A stretch of DNA of 64,000 nucleotides. Source: Paragonimus skrjabini miyazakii (lineage: Eukaryota; Platyhelminthes; Trematoda; Plagiorchiida; Troglotrematidae). Within the stretch, counting starts at the first letter, position 1; the number at the start of each line of letters is the position of its first letter. Positions 10,936 through 21,840 of the stretch are shown here, in pieces. The notes beneath the pieces are model-generated. The model was not told where the DNA came from, did no database searches, and worked only from the letters and a program-made list of their open reading frames with translations. Position numbers and translations under genes: made by a program. Location: NCBI GenBank assembly GCA_014338405.1, contig JTDE01000916.1, positions 70,031 through 134,030 on the forward strand, read 5' to 3'.

Positions 10936-13900
10936 ATTTGTTGTATAATCGGCTGCCTCGTAAATTTCGTGGCGCCGAGAGTACAAGAATTTTCTTCGGT
11001 TTGAGGTACTTTACACTTTGTCTGAACTATATCGTCCCTAGCCATTTCCACACTTAAAGAAAGTGCAGTTTAACGTTGCCAGTAAAATTGCACCAGAACA
11101 ATGCAAAAGAACATTTATTATATAGCTTCAATTACCGCTGACATCGAAATAACGAACGTTCCTTGTCGTGGTAATACAACATATTTGGTTAACTGTTCTT
11201 TCCCATGGCCATCCTATAGCACACTTGAGGGATGTTTGATACTTCCATAAACTCATATAGTGCATATTCAAGAAGGCGTTTCCAGAATGAACGGCACAGA
11301 ACAAAATTTATCTACATGGATAAAGAGAAAATTTCTTAAAAGTGTTTGAGAGTACAGCATTTTGGAATTACTTACCAGTGAGTAGTAACAAGGACCTTAA
11401 TTATAAAACGTTGTTCAATGAACAGTTCGACTTCTCCAAGGCAATTTATAGGCTGGGTAAAATAGTTGGCGTTAATGAAATATCTCATCGCAAACCACAG
11501 CAAGTATGTGAACCAGTTAAGAAATATAGGATAAAACTGAAAACAACGTAAATATTTATTTTAATTGTTCATACAAAGTCAAGTTTAAGAAGTACGGGCT
11601 GTTAGACGTGTTAATAAGTTCCGAAAAAATATTACATGAAACATTTACCTTCTACGATTTTACCACATAACCTAACCAAACTTCTGTCTACAACTGTGTC
11701 CACTAAATGTACATGGAAACTTACTGTAATTATTCACCTGTTCCGTGCCTCTCTCTGGTCTACAGCATGGTACACTTGAGAACTAAATTGGGGCCACGTT
11801 GAGACGCCGAAAACGGTGTTCTTCCGAAATAAAGGTTTCAGTAATTGTCCTGTAAAAAGAAACACTCACAAGCATGAACCAAAGGTCCAGTAAGCCGTGT
11901 ACACGACTTACACAAACCAAAACTAAAGTGGCGCCAACAACATGGCAACAGGGTCTGTTACGCATTCCAAATTTGATTAGTGCGCGCTTGCTAGTTTTGA
12001 CTGCGCCCTACAGTTCTTGTTAATACTTTGATGTGATTCGGTTCGACCAACAACACTTCACATGTTTGATACTCACGTAATCGGTATCTCCCATGGATTC
12101 ATTTTCTCACGCAGTTGTCAGTTTTATTTCGAACGTTTTTTTATTAAGTGTGAAAAATTTCGGAATAAAATGAAAACCATGAGTGGCCTCCCAAAGGTTT
12201 TCAAACAAGAAACGCCGTTTTATTTACTGGGCGAAGAAAAGACAATCTCCAACTGAAGACACCTTGTTGGTGGCCCATTGGGAAAACATTGACTTTCATC
12301 AAACCACTCCGCAAATCGAGAAACCTTCTTTCATAGACCCCGAAGCAGTCAGTATTCCACGCTTATAGCCCTCATGCAGTGGTTTCCATGCAGTCTCCCT
12401 GTTTTTCTCTGTCTCTATTTTCTCCAAAACAGCGTGACCTCACTACTTTGTTGTACATACTAATGTTTCTTGGTCAATCTCGCAGCTTTAGGAGTCCGAA
12501 GTATATACCAACAATGGTTGATCATGACTGAAACAAACAACATCCACGTATGCTGTCCCTGGGAGAGCTTTAGAACTCCTCAAACAAGGCAAAATCATGG
12601 AATTACTTTAGAGAGACTCATGTGTTCAACTGAGTAACTATACCGTCTGTACAAGTAAAACATGGACAAACTAGGTGTAGTTTTACCACCTTGGTACAAA
12701 CTATATTCTATAAATTAGGTTAGAATTGCTACTAGAATAATCACTTTAAACGGATATTAAAAATATGGGGAGTATCCTTGCCAGAGAATGTAGTAAACAG
12801 GTCTCGACGTTCTATTTGACATGTTTCACTTCCATGAATTGAAAACAGTGTGACAAGTTGTAATGCCCAACACGTAAAACATCTTGAATTGTTCTCGTTA
12901 GGAGAACATTCCTGGCGAGAACTACCCGAGTTAGCTGAAACTTAAATATTGCAATTTTCTCGTAATTTCATTTTGCTTTCAATGTGTCGGTCACTAAGAT
13001 CGATGCAAAAAGATGTGGGCAAAGACATGACAAAGCCTTTACATGCGCACAAATTATGACCCATCTAAGGCGCAGTCGTTTTGTGTAAAACCAGCGTAGT
13101 CAATTTTCGACAAGGTCAGGACGCTTGATTTTCGGTGTACTTGTATACTTGTACAGTTACGCTGCTGTTAGAATGCAGTCAGTTTCAACAAACCCTTATC
13201 AATTGTGCGGGAGTGAGTTTAGTACCCACATAACAGCATGAAGTGATAACAAAAACTGTACTTTCATGGAGTACACGTTTGGAGAAGCACAGCAATCCTG
13301 TAGGATGTTTAGGAAGGTCAATTTTTTCTTCAATTGCCTCTGGCTCGCTCCGTCCTGTGATCTTTTGAGACCAGTCGCTCGTCGTTATTATCACAGCTCG
13401 TATCCAAAAGGCTAAGTTCATCAGTCTTTCCCCTACTGATTGGTTTTCATTCCCAGGCCAAGACACACGTTGCTGTCCCTCAATCGCTCTACTATTAATT
13501 CTGCGACTACGACCTTCACACGGGCCGCCGTAACACTAACAAACTAATCAGTCTGTCCGAAGACCGGATATTTAGACACATACCAGACCGAACCAAACGT
13601 ATATCGTCACTTCATCCTTGCCTGACGGTCGCTTGTGCCTGCAGTTGTATCCTTGGACACTTGTCGACCTATTTTGACCAATCCCGCGAACAAAAACAAC
13701 TTGAAGTTTAGTGGAAACACTATTTGAGTTTGCGGTTTGTTTCATGCACTTGACAATATTGTTTAGATTAGTAGTACCAAGTCTCCAGCTATTTTATTTT
13801 GTTCCGAGATTTGATGTCGTTGATTACACGTGTCTTGCTCAACGTTTGTCGGAAGAACGTGCAAGTCTCAAACATTTTAGCAGAGTTGGTCATCTACTGG

Positions 13901-14952
13901 TTGAGGAGACCGATACTATCCAGGAACAACAAAACTGTGTCTACTTCCTTTTGACCAAGGTTTTGGTGAGCTTATTGACTTTGCAGTATCATACACTGTA
14001 TTGCGAAGACAATTACTCGGCACGCGGATTCAGGAATATTGTGATTAGGAGATATAGAATATCAAGATAAGATTACACAATAAGATACTACAAACGGAGC
14101 AGTTTTATATAGAGTTCAGACTTGTCGCTTGTGATTCACTTTACTTTGTTGTGAAGGGAGACTATGGGTGTGAAAGACAAACATTCAAGTATTTTTGATC
14201 CACATTGACCAGACCCGGCGCAAATTGCTACCCCTATCCAACAGTCCACCACATAAACTCAATTGAACACTTAACTTAATATTGGCAGTAGCTCAGCTAT
14301 ATTGTATGTACGTGTCTCGCTTGTTTTTTAATTCACAGCAAATATGTGTTCTCGTATCTGATTACGCGAATGGTGAATCTGACTGGAACTATTCAAAGTA
14401 CATAGGCTCCTACAAAACCGGTGCTGCTGAGATGTCAGCATGTCGGTGTGATCTTTACCTAAATGTAGGCAAACTAGAAGAAACATGGTGCCAATTGCAG
14501 CTAAACACGAGGCATGCACAGGTCTATGATGGGAAATCACACTGACTACTAGTGAAAGAAAACTGACCTAAAGTAAGAATCCACGGTACGTTGTAAGTAG
14601 ACTGGTGCACAACTGGTTGTCACCGTAAAATCGAAGGACTCATTAATAAACTAGGAATTGCAAGCAGGAATGTTTACTGTCGCAATACAACTTTTCATCA
14701 CAGATTGATATTAAGCTAAACAACATGTACCTCTTATTTCCATCACAAAATTCCACAGTACAACTGAAACTTCCTGATAAGGATTTTATCTGCAAGTTGA
14801 ACATCAACGGTGACAGACGCTTATTCATGCGATCATTAGATTAGGAATCATAAGAATACTATGCATCACCCACCTTACTTGAATTGGAGGTTTTCATTCA
14901 TTTTTCGCTGTCAACATTTTAATGGTACATACTGCATTACATGGTTTGAGGG
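10936..14952. other. no gene seen
   Basis: Several open frames of 60-120 codons (for example 13711-14070 plus, and 13185-13466 minus) show no motif I recognise. No tRNA, rRNA or repeat copy was found. Confidence 0.45.
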
Positions 14953-15310
14953 GTACTTGTAATACTCGGAGTTAGGGACTTCGAATAGCCCTAGAAATCG
15001 TACTCAGATTGAAACCTCCCACGCAAGTATTGAAAAGAAGGCCTCGTACTGGTTGCAGTAATCAGTTCATAGTTGCAAGGCAAGAAGCCAAATTTATGCA
15101 TGAAGAATAGTATTAAAGAAATCCTAGTCACTCATTGGCTTATCATATGGACACATACAAAGTCACAAACTGAACGTTAATTGGTGCAATGCAGAACTGT
15201 TCGTTCACTCCTGATGTAGTATCTTCAACGCGACGTTTGAATTGGTCCCTTGTTAGAACTCATATCATGTCGGGGTTTAGATAAGCGGTGAATCGAGTAG
15301 ATTTTCACCA
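14953..15310 (+). repeat. dispersed repeat R, copy 1 (near full length)
   Basis: This matches 62183-62579 over its whole length, at about 80% by eye, with a roughly 50-bp extra block in the other copy. Shared landmarks are AATAGCCCTAGAAAT, CCTCCCACGCAAGTA, CTCGTACTGGTTGCAGTAA, ACAAAGTCACAAACTG and CCTGATGTAGTAT. Both copies end in the same 40-nt 3' block, finishing TTTTCACCA, which can fold into a hairpin (GGTGAA / TTCACC). A third copy keeps only that block. A common 3' end with variable 5' truncation suggests a retroposon whose 3' hairpin is needed for reverse transcription. No open frame or Pol III boxes are evident. Confidence 0.7.
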
Positions 15311-15329
15311 CGACCTTTCCTCCCTTGAG

Positions 15330-15656
15330 GAGCCTCTTCATTCACGTTTGCCAATCGTACTGATCTCAACACATCGAACTCCTCCAGTACGGAATATTCT
15401 GTTTTCTTTTTTGCTTTGTTTCTTCTTGTTGCCGACTTTAATCTTCGACTCATTCTCTGTGGTCATATCTGAAGCAACCATAGGGACTTCAGGTGAGCAG
15501 AACACCTTCGGTGTCTTAAAAGAACTGGATCCAGTTGCACCTCCAATGTTGTTGGCTCTACTTTCATTCTTCCTGATTTGTGTCATCATCATTATAACAG
15601 ACATGAGCCTGACCAAAAGGTACTGTGGCTCGGGCCGCCGTTCACCTCAGCAGTGA
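15330..15656 (+). CDS. candidate exon or ORF with two membrane segments, unknown
   Basis: I do not recognise this protein. After an acceptor-like pyrimidine tract ending CCCTTGAG (15329), a frame is open for about 108 codons to TGA at 15654-15656. It encodes two strongly hydrophobic stretches: NILFSFLLCFFLLPTLIF near residues 22-39 and MLLALLSFFLICVIIIIT near residues 74-91. A polar loop (GTSGEQNTFGVLKELD) lies between them, and the end is basic (KRYCGSGRRSP). A textbook donor, CAG|GTGAGC, lies inside at 15490-15498, so the exon could end there with one membrane segment only. There is no upstream ATG in frame, so it would have to be an internal or last exon. It starts only 20 bp after repeat R. 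Chance is possible, since hydrophobic frames arise easily from T-rich DNA. Confidence 0.25.
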   Translation, partial: EPLHSRLPIVLISTHRTPPVRNILFSFLLCFFLLPTLIFDSFSVVISEATIGTSGEQNTFGVLKELDPVAPPMLLALLSFFLICVIIIITDMSLTKRYCGSGRRSPQQ

Positions 15657-16032
15657 CGTGGAATATCTTAGAATAAAACGTTACTAAGAAGGTTGAAAAT
15701 TATTGAGAGAAGACTAAGATAAAAAGCGGATACAGGTATGCCATTGACTGCGACACATCGCCATCTGAACAACCAAGTTACGTAACTGAGTTTGATCATC
15801 TCCACTCGGACCATCCTTGTGATTAGCATTTAGTGAGATATCGTAGTTGAGCTGTCTCAAAGCTCTTAATTTCAGGATAGCTGGACTCCCTTGTGACACT
15901 AAGAATCGTACTGCAAACAGCTTATTACCTTTACCAACCACCACCAAATCAGTCTAACCCAGCAGAGCTAAGCGATGACCAGTAACGCCACGTAGTTCAA
16001 TTTTTGTTGATCTCAGTTTAGTATCCTATTGT

Positions 16033-16074
16033 GTCAGGGTTTGGATAAGCGGTGAATCGAGTAGATTTTCACCA
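16033..16074 (+). repeat. dispersed repeat R, 3' end only (copy 2)
   Basis: Only the last 42 nt of repeat R are present, nearly identical to the other copies (GATAAGCGGTGAATCGAG, then the hairpin ending TTTTCACCA). This is what a severely 5'-truncated retroposon insertion would look like. Confidence 0.7.
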
Positions 16075-16868
16075 AAATACTACCTCATTGTCCCTGTGGA
16101 AATTCTTTTGAAAAACGCGGTCATCAGGGGATCTTTTTGAGAACCACTAAGCTTTCTAAAGTGAACACATTCTGAACAATCCTTAGGAAGTCAGTTGATC
16201 ACTAACGAATATATACAGACCTGAAAAAGAATGCTCAGTTATACGTGACAAAGATACGAACAGATAACGAAACAAAAACTTATGACGGCGTAGTTCCTGA
16301 CTAAACCCCTGTGTGAAGCATATGTTCAAGGTGTGACCTCGTTAGCCGTAATTCCTTCTATAAAATTTGTAACGAAAACAGTGGAACGGACCAGCGGTGT
16401 GCGTCAACACACCATTCTCAGGTCAGTGCGCAACCGAATGTTACGGCAAGCCTGTACTCCTGTCGATATACCAGTAAACCAGTGCATCAGAGGATTTGCG
16501 CAGATAAGTGGAGAAACAATTTTCAGATAATATGGAACCATTTTTGCCGAACTGTTTCCGTGATGTTTCAAATAATTTTTATTTGGTACAATCTAGTTGT
16601 TCAACTCAAAACTAAAAAGGTCATTGAACAGAACAGAATGGCTTGAGGGATTTAATGAAACACATAAATACTGCCACACCACTTTGTAAAAACGACCTGA
16701 GTTGCTAGCCCTCTCAACGTTGACCGGTTGGCGTTATAGTGAAGAGTGTTCTTTTTATCATACTACGGCTGTATTCAAAGAAACTACATGAGTTCTTGGC
16801 ACTCATGTTTGCAAACTGTTCAGATATTATTGCCACATTATGAATTCTTTGGTGTTTTTATACAACTT

Positions 16869-17500
16869 CTACCAGGTTACTTTGGTCTCATGCTTAAGTA
16901 AAATGTCATCACTATAGACGTACACAAATTTAAGACTACGGAGTACACGACCTGTAAGCCTTTGGAAAGTCTGAGCGGCATCTCGCGAGCCAAATGGCAT
17001 GCGGACGAATTCATAAAATCTGAGGAGAGTGATGAATGCGGTCTTTTGCACGTCTTCAGGGAACAGCGGAGTTTGAAGGTAGACTGGAATCAAATCTATC
17101 TTAAGGAAGACAATCTTCCCGTTTAACCCGATTGAAATTCATGAATGTGAGGGATCCGTCTGGGACGATGGCGTTGTTCAAATTGCAGTAATCACCCCAC
17201 AAAAATCACTCCCCCGTTAATCTCTTAGGAACCATATGGGCTGTAAGAAGTTTAAATGACACCAATTTATGGGAGATGCTCAGACTTTGATTTGCCTACT
17301 GTGAGTTTGTGTAATGGCAAAAGTTAGAAGCTTGCGAAGGTAGGCGCCCCTTTGGTGAAGGTATGGTGGGAAACGTCTAGTTGAAGCAGTAATGTCAAGT
17401 TGGATGTATTAATGAGCCGTGGAAATTGACAAAAGAGGGTAGTAAAGTGTTTAACTGGTAAGGCCGCAAGCAATATAGCCGAGCTGATTGATGTGGTCTT
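16869..17500 (-). pseudogene. Gypsy reverse transcriptase remnant
   Basis: Entry residues HHTFTKGAPTFA (about 17335-17375) match the family's HHIxTKGPPVFARPR, and HRPRRIPHIHEF-like pieces lie near 17140-17180. The best block is 16869-17093: FYEFVRMPFGSRDAAQTFQR followed by FVYVYSDDILL. That is the fingers-palm segment with the YxDD catalytic box (YSDD in place of the usual YIDD or YLDD). Stops interrupt the region between 17100 and 17330. This is RNA-directed DNA polymerase of a dead element. Confidence 0.85.
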
Positions 17501-17569
17501 GTGATGTACACGCACGGTGGTCGTGATATTGGTCAATTTTCGACTGCCGACTTCACCAACTAATCCAAG

Positions 17570-17800
17570 GATGAATAAAACTCACTTCCGATGGTCGATT
17601 ATTGTACATCCTCAACCGTAAATCCCCAAGGAAGCTAACACCTAAGGCCAAGATCAAGAATGAACAGAGTTTCGCCAATTGGTGGCCCGAAATGTGTATG
17701 AAACTTGTTAGAGGTTGTGTTCTTTATCTGTCTGGGGGATAACAACAAACCCTGCGCCCGTATTAACGTGAAAATTTAGGAGGATTGGACGATCCAACTC
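17570..17800 (-). pseudogene. Gypsy aspartic protease remnant
   Basis: The active-site region reads FHVNTGAGFVVIPQ (about 17751-17780) where the family has F(L/H)VDTGAxxSVIP. The catalytic Asp is therefore Asn in this copy. In another frame the flap-side signature FILDLGL (17643-17663) and TIGSEF (near 17580-17597) follow, matching the family's LDLGLRR and IIGADFL. Several stops intervene. This protease would have cut the Gag-Pol polyprotein, but it cannot act here. Confidence 0.7.
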
Positions 17801-17828
17801 ACAGAATAGGCAAATGTTTGACAGGCCA

Positions 17829-18510
17829 TCAATGGCCATCGTCATTATTGCCTGGCCTCGATGTTTTCCGACAGAAAATTATCCGTAAGGCAACTACGCG
17901 GTCTGGTACAGCGAACTGCTTTAGAGCCAGATTACGAATATAGTAACATATAATTTTATCAGTCGGCCGTCTGTGTGAGCGACCTCTGAATGAGCAGCGG
18001 CATGGACGTCGCCTCCATTGCGTTGTCGGTTGTTTGCTAATGGATGAGAGCTGCGCAGGTATGTCAGAAATCTGTTGTTTCAACGTTTCCCAACTGTGGC
18101 TCGACCCCAGCTCTGGTAACTATACTTGAGAAACCGAATGACTTTGCTGATTCTCGTATGCCTGATCGACCAGCTGTGCTAGGTTATGTAACGATGTGTC
18201 CCTATGGATAGTCGACAATTTTTTTCGAATGTTGTCCAATAGTTATTGATACGGTAGCCGTAAGCTTGATTCTTAGTGGGCCATGTAACAGAAGAGTTAA
18301 GAAGGAGCTCTGTCGTCCAGCTCCACTTATGTGGAAGTTTCTCAAAGAGTTTTACTTCGGTTGCTGTGGTTTGTCCTATGCTCGCAGTCTTGAGAATGTC
18401 ATGATGGTTAACGTTGGATCATTCGTAGTTAAGGTCGGCGACCTAGGTAACGACCTGCTGGGAAATCTTGGCAACTATTAAATTGTACACAGACTTTTGC
18501 CGCCAGATGC
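17829..18510 (-). pseudogene. Gypsy gag remnant
   Basis: Pieces in shifting frames match flatworm Gypsy Gag. These are a capsid-like stretch VYNLIVAKISQQV, then LKTASIGQTTATEVKLFEKL, then SLHNLAQLVDQAYENQQSH, followed by an arginine-rich region (WRRRPCRCSFRGRSHRRP). The end resembles the family's usual CYYHRxFGxKAxxC nucleocapsid motif but reads CYYIRNLALKQF, so the zinc ligands are lost by substitution or frameshift. Gag would have packaged the element RNA. The longest intact piece is 17829-18083. Confidence 0.7.
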
Positions 18511-18520
18511 GTCGAGGATC

Positions 18521-21219
18521 GAGGATAATCTTAGCCTAACAAAACGAAAGTCTGGAATCATAACTACCAAATTCCGGAACTTTACCAAAACTGGCAAAAT
18601 CCAAGGCAGGAGAGTCTTGTTCAGAATCAATCACTTAACGAGAAAAAATCACTCACACAAGACAGAAACTGCTCAAATGAAAAAACGGTCTAGGAGTATG
18701 TGAGAAAGAACCTTATCACGAGCGAATGATAACAAGCAAACAAGAGCTGGTCAATATTGTTAGGTAAACAGAGAAATGATTGAGCAACGTTACAGTGCTA
18801 GTGACAAGTACTCAGTAAATGTCCACAATATATTCTATCACACCAGATCCGATGTAGGTTGGAAGAAGTTTGCTTTTGAAGGACAGGGACATTCCAACGA
18901 ACTTGATTCTCGTAGCGTGCTTAAAAGAATGTTGTTACGATAAGACCATGATAAAAACGACTATGTGGAACAAAAAAGCGAAGCGCCCGAGGACAGGGTG
19001 TTATATCAAATCAAACAATTGACGTAGTTCATAATTACAATGAACGTAACAGGATTGAAAATAGTGTGTAATGAGAGAGTAGAAAGTGCTGGACTCTACA
19101 AGTTATACTCGAAATGGTCACCACGTTCTGTACGCCGAAAAGCTTCAGATCTTTTGGCCCGGGCAAAACATATGTCTGGGATGTAGACAGGGTTCCAGTG
19201 AAAACCATGAAGACCAGAGAAGTTGTGAAACCTGAACAAACTAGTTTCTGAACAAGGCGTTGGGTTAAGTAATCTTGTCAGCTGAACTGGTCATTTCAAG
19301 GAATCGTTGTCTGGTTGCCTTGGATTTATTGGCTGGACTATTTTAAATTAACCGAAGCGTTTAAGACACCTCCATCTGGCAAGTACTGTCGACAGGATGT
19401 AATGAAGTTGCACTCGGTCATTTTGTACATCCGGTTTCGATCGTGACAAAATAATGCTTCTTAATCCCTTAAGACACACGTTTAGCTTTCCGGTTTATAT
19501 ATTCTACTGTACAGCAGAAAGGCATGACTGAATACACAGGTTTACTGATAGTTAATAGGGGAACAGGATAAAAAATTGGGCATCACTTACAGCTGATTGT
19601 GGATTTAACTGTTCTGTAAATCTTTCCGTCATCTTTGTTGGAACAAAAACACTAGTCTTGAGTTTTGTTATTGGCAAAGTGTACCAGTTATGCTTATTCA
19701 TGTCGCGATAGGAAGTTGCACTCCGATCAGGGTTTAAACAAGTAACGTGTTAACAACTGTACCATTGACCTAACCTGAAGTACGACTAACTTATCATAGC
19801 TATGCCATTTCTAAGTTATATCTCATAAACTCTAGTGTGTATCGCTAGTTACAAACCCATGTAGCAATAATTATAGGCAACACACGACACTGCAGTTTAC
19901 TAAGCTCAATTCTGTGTCACATAGTCTCATTTAAGCTAGTGTTCTACAGGCCACGACTGAACAGCTTTGCTCGTTCAATTGTGCGTGCTATTATTAGGGC
20001 CGAATGTTCTGTCTGGTTAGACGCACCGTCGAAAACAGACAGTTTATTCTTAGTTGCGAGAACTACCTCTACAAATCAACTATTTCGCATGTTATCCTGT
20101 TTACTTCTCCACTTTAACCATACAGACCCATAAGAAGGATTTCCATTATTCAGGTCAGTCGCAACCTTAGGGGCAGTGTACATTATTCAGATGACACGAA
20201 ATCGCTTGTAAACGATTTATTTTGGGCTTAATTTATGCGGTTATCCTAGCTGTCATTTTGCCAGACTGGGATCCTCTTGTGTTGTTTTATGCGTAAGCCC
20301 ACTGTCCCAGTCTACAATCATCATACGTTGCGGTTTATCCACCGTTTACACTATAAGTAAGATTGGTGGATACCGCCTCATATATTTTGGGGAGGATTCA
20401 CTTAAAATTTGGTTTTTCCTTTTCAAAACTAAGATTTTCTAGTTGTTCTAACCTCCCCCATAACCAGTCTATCTAAAATCTGCTGCTGTCAAACTACTAG
20501 AGTGAAATATCAATATGCGTAATTAGTCTGGAAGAAACCTGCAATCTGGGTCACGGTAGATATGAGTTAATGAAATGGACACTTGATACACTAAATTGGC
20601 CGAATTGGTTTCCTTCTTGATCCTACAAATCCGCTGCATGCAATAAGAACTTACACAATTCGTTGATGATGTAGATGTTCGTCTGTCGGATCTTTTGCAG
20701 CCAGCGGCTTAATAGGGTTTAATATTTGTTTTCTTCTGGTCAGCTCTTCCTAGCAGATTTATTTCAACAACTTTCCGTTGACGTTAATAAAACATAATGA
20801 CGAGCTCGTTTGGTGTTTTGATTTTTGAAAATATCTCTGTCGTGACTCTAATTATCAGAGCCAGCAATATCTCTCGCAAAACTGTGAGTGGTGAATTGAA
20901 ATAAAACCATGTTTTGCGACGTCAATTCCACGAAGCAGGTAAACCATTTTCTAACATTGATCACGTCTTTTTTATGTAAACCTCAACCTATGATTCTATT
21001 CTTACACGGATGTTCATACTTGCGGAAATGTATTTTTATTAAATTCCAGTATTTATAATTGTGTGCTAAAATGGCGTGCAACTCAGCGTGAGTCTCACAG
21101 CCGCGTTTACAACTATGTAGTATAATTGGTATGGTGAAACCTATTTACACTGAAGTTTCAATAGAAACTTCTTAACTAAGTGATATTGAGGAGTAGTAGG
21201 GGATTTCGATTTTCATACA
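18521..21219. other. no gene seen
   Basis: No recognisable coding or repeat sequence. Frames such as 19939-20133 are short and lack motifs. Confidence 0.5.
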
Positions 21220-21340
21220 GATTGAACATCACAAACAGTTGATCGCAGCTGTCGCTTTTTCATAGACTTCCCAGTCTAGACTAGAGTTTCACTCTCATTA
21301 GAGCTGGTCAGTAGTGCATATCCTCGCCACTGCAGGGATT
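21220..21340 (-). mobile_element. hammerhead SINE type A, partial copy A3
   Basis: On the minus strand this has GGATATGCACTACTGAC followed by the hammerhead, then, after an internal deletion, the 3' part containing GACAGCTGCGATCAACTG. The plus-strand copy A4 begins abruptly at 21341, so two opposed copies are fused within a few bases. Confidence 0.7.
21276..21319 (-). ncRNA. decayed hammerhead ribozyme in A3
   Basis: Stem I strand GCACTA, stem II GCTCT AATG AGAGT, GAAA, stem III ACTCTAGT and the cleavage GUC are all present. The first core strand is CTGACCA, so the invariant G8 of CUGANGA is C. Half of the 3' strand of stem I was lost to the deletion just downstream. Inactive as written. Confidence 0.65.
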
Positions 21341-21840
21341 GGAAAGTTTATGGGAATGCGACAGCTGCGATCAATTGCGGGTGAGGTTCAATCTATACGA
21401 AAATCAAAATCCTCTACTACTCATCAGCAATTAAATACCGCTCAACAAATCAACAATTTATGTGATATCTATCTGAAAAAAAGTCCTAGTCGAAGGGTCA
21501 TCGGTTGGAGTTAACAGGACAGTTATTGTGTCTCCATTCCGAGACGATCGGGCAACCTGATCATTACTCACAAGCGAAAGTGGATCAGTGTTCACATATG
21601 ATAATTCGATCGTGCCTGATGTGAGATCAATGGCGCAGTGGCAAACTTGGTTGCCTCATGAACAGCGTGGCCGAGGTTCTAGTCCCGGTCGTGGGAAGAG
21701 TACGCATTACTGACGAGTTCTAATGAGAGCCGAACACGAGTCTAGGGCTTCTGCTGTTCGAAAGTGGCCGACTGGAAAGTTTATGGGAATGCGACAGCTG
21801 CGATCAATTGTGGATGATGTTCCATCTATAAGTGATATTG
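21341..21840 (+). mobile_element. hammerhead SINE type A, tandem 1.x-unit copy A4
   Basis: The stretch starting GGAAAGTTTATGGGAATGCG at 21341 recurs at 21774, nearly identical over about 50 bp, giving a unit of 433 bp. Between them lie the tail (CTACTACTCATCAG, about 21415-21428), a linker, the leader (GGGCAACCTGATCATTACTC), the A box (TGGCGCAGTGGC, 21631-21642), the B box (GGTTCTAGTCC, 21675-21685) and the hammerhead (21704-21748). The A and B boxes resemble an internal Pol III promoter of a tRNA-derived SINE. The layout recalls schistosome Sm-alpha repeats and retrozymes, which carry hammerheads and occur as multimers. No open frame of its own. Confidence 0.8.
21704..21748 (+). ncRNA. decayed hammerhead ribozyme in A4
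   Basis: CTGACGA (21710-21716) is intact and stem II is GTTCT AATG AGAGC. GAAA has become CGAA and stem III (ACACGAGT) has a mismatch. The cleavage GUC at 21740-21742 is kept. Stem I GCATTA/TAGGGC is imperfect. Probably inactive. Confidence 0.65.

Larger units (their letters stand above)
16860..18520 (-). mobile_element. Ty3/Gypsy LTR retrotransposon remnant
   Basis: Reading down the minus strand, fragments appear in the expected Gypsy order: gag, aspartic protease, then reverse transcriptase up to the catalytic YxDD box. Frameshifts and stops separate nearly every block. RNase H and integrase are not convincing below 16860, and I found no LTR pair, so this is an internal fragment of an old insertion. 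Confidence 0.8.

Noticed and set aside
16333..16530. Arginine-rich open frame beside repeat R and the Gypsy remnant as a retroelement protein
   Set aside because: No match to Gag, protease, RT or integrase motifs could be supported.
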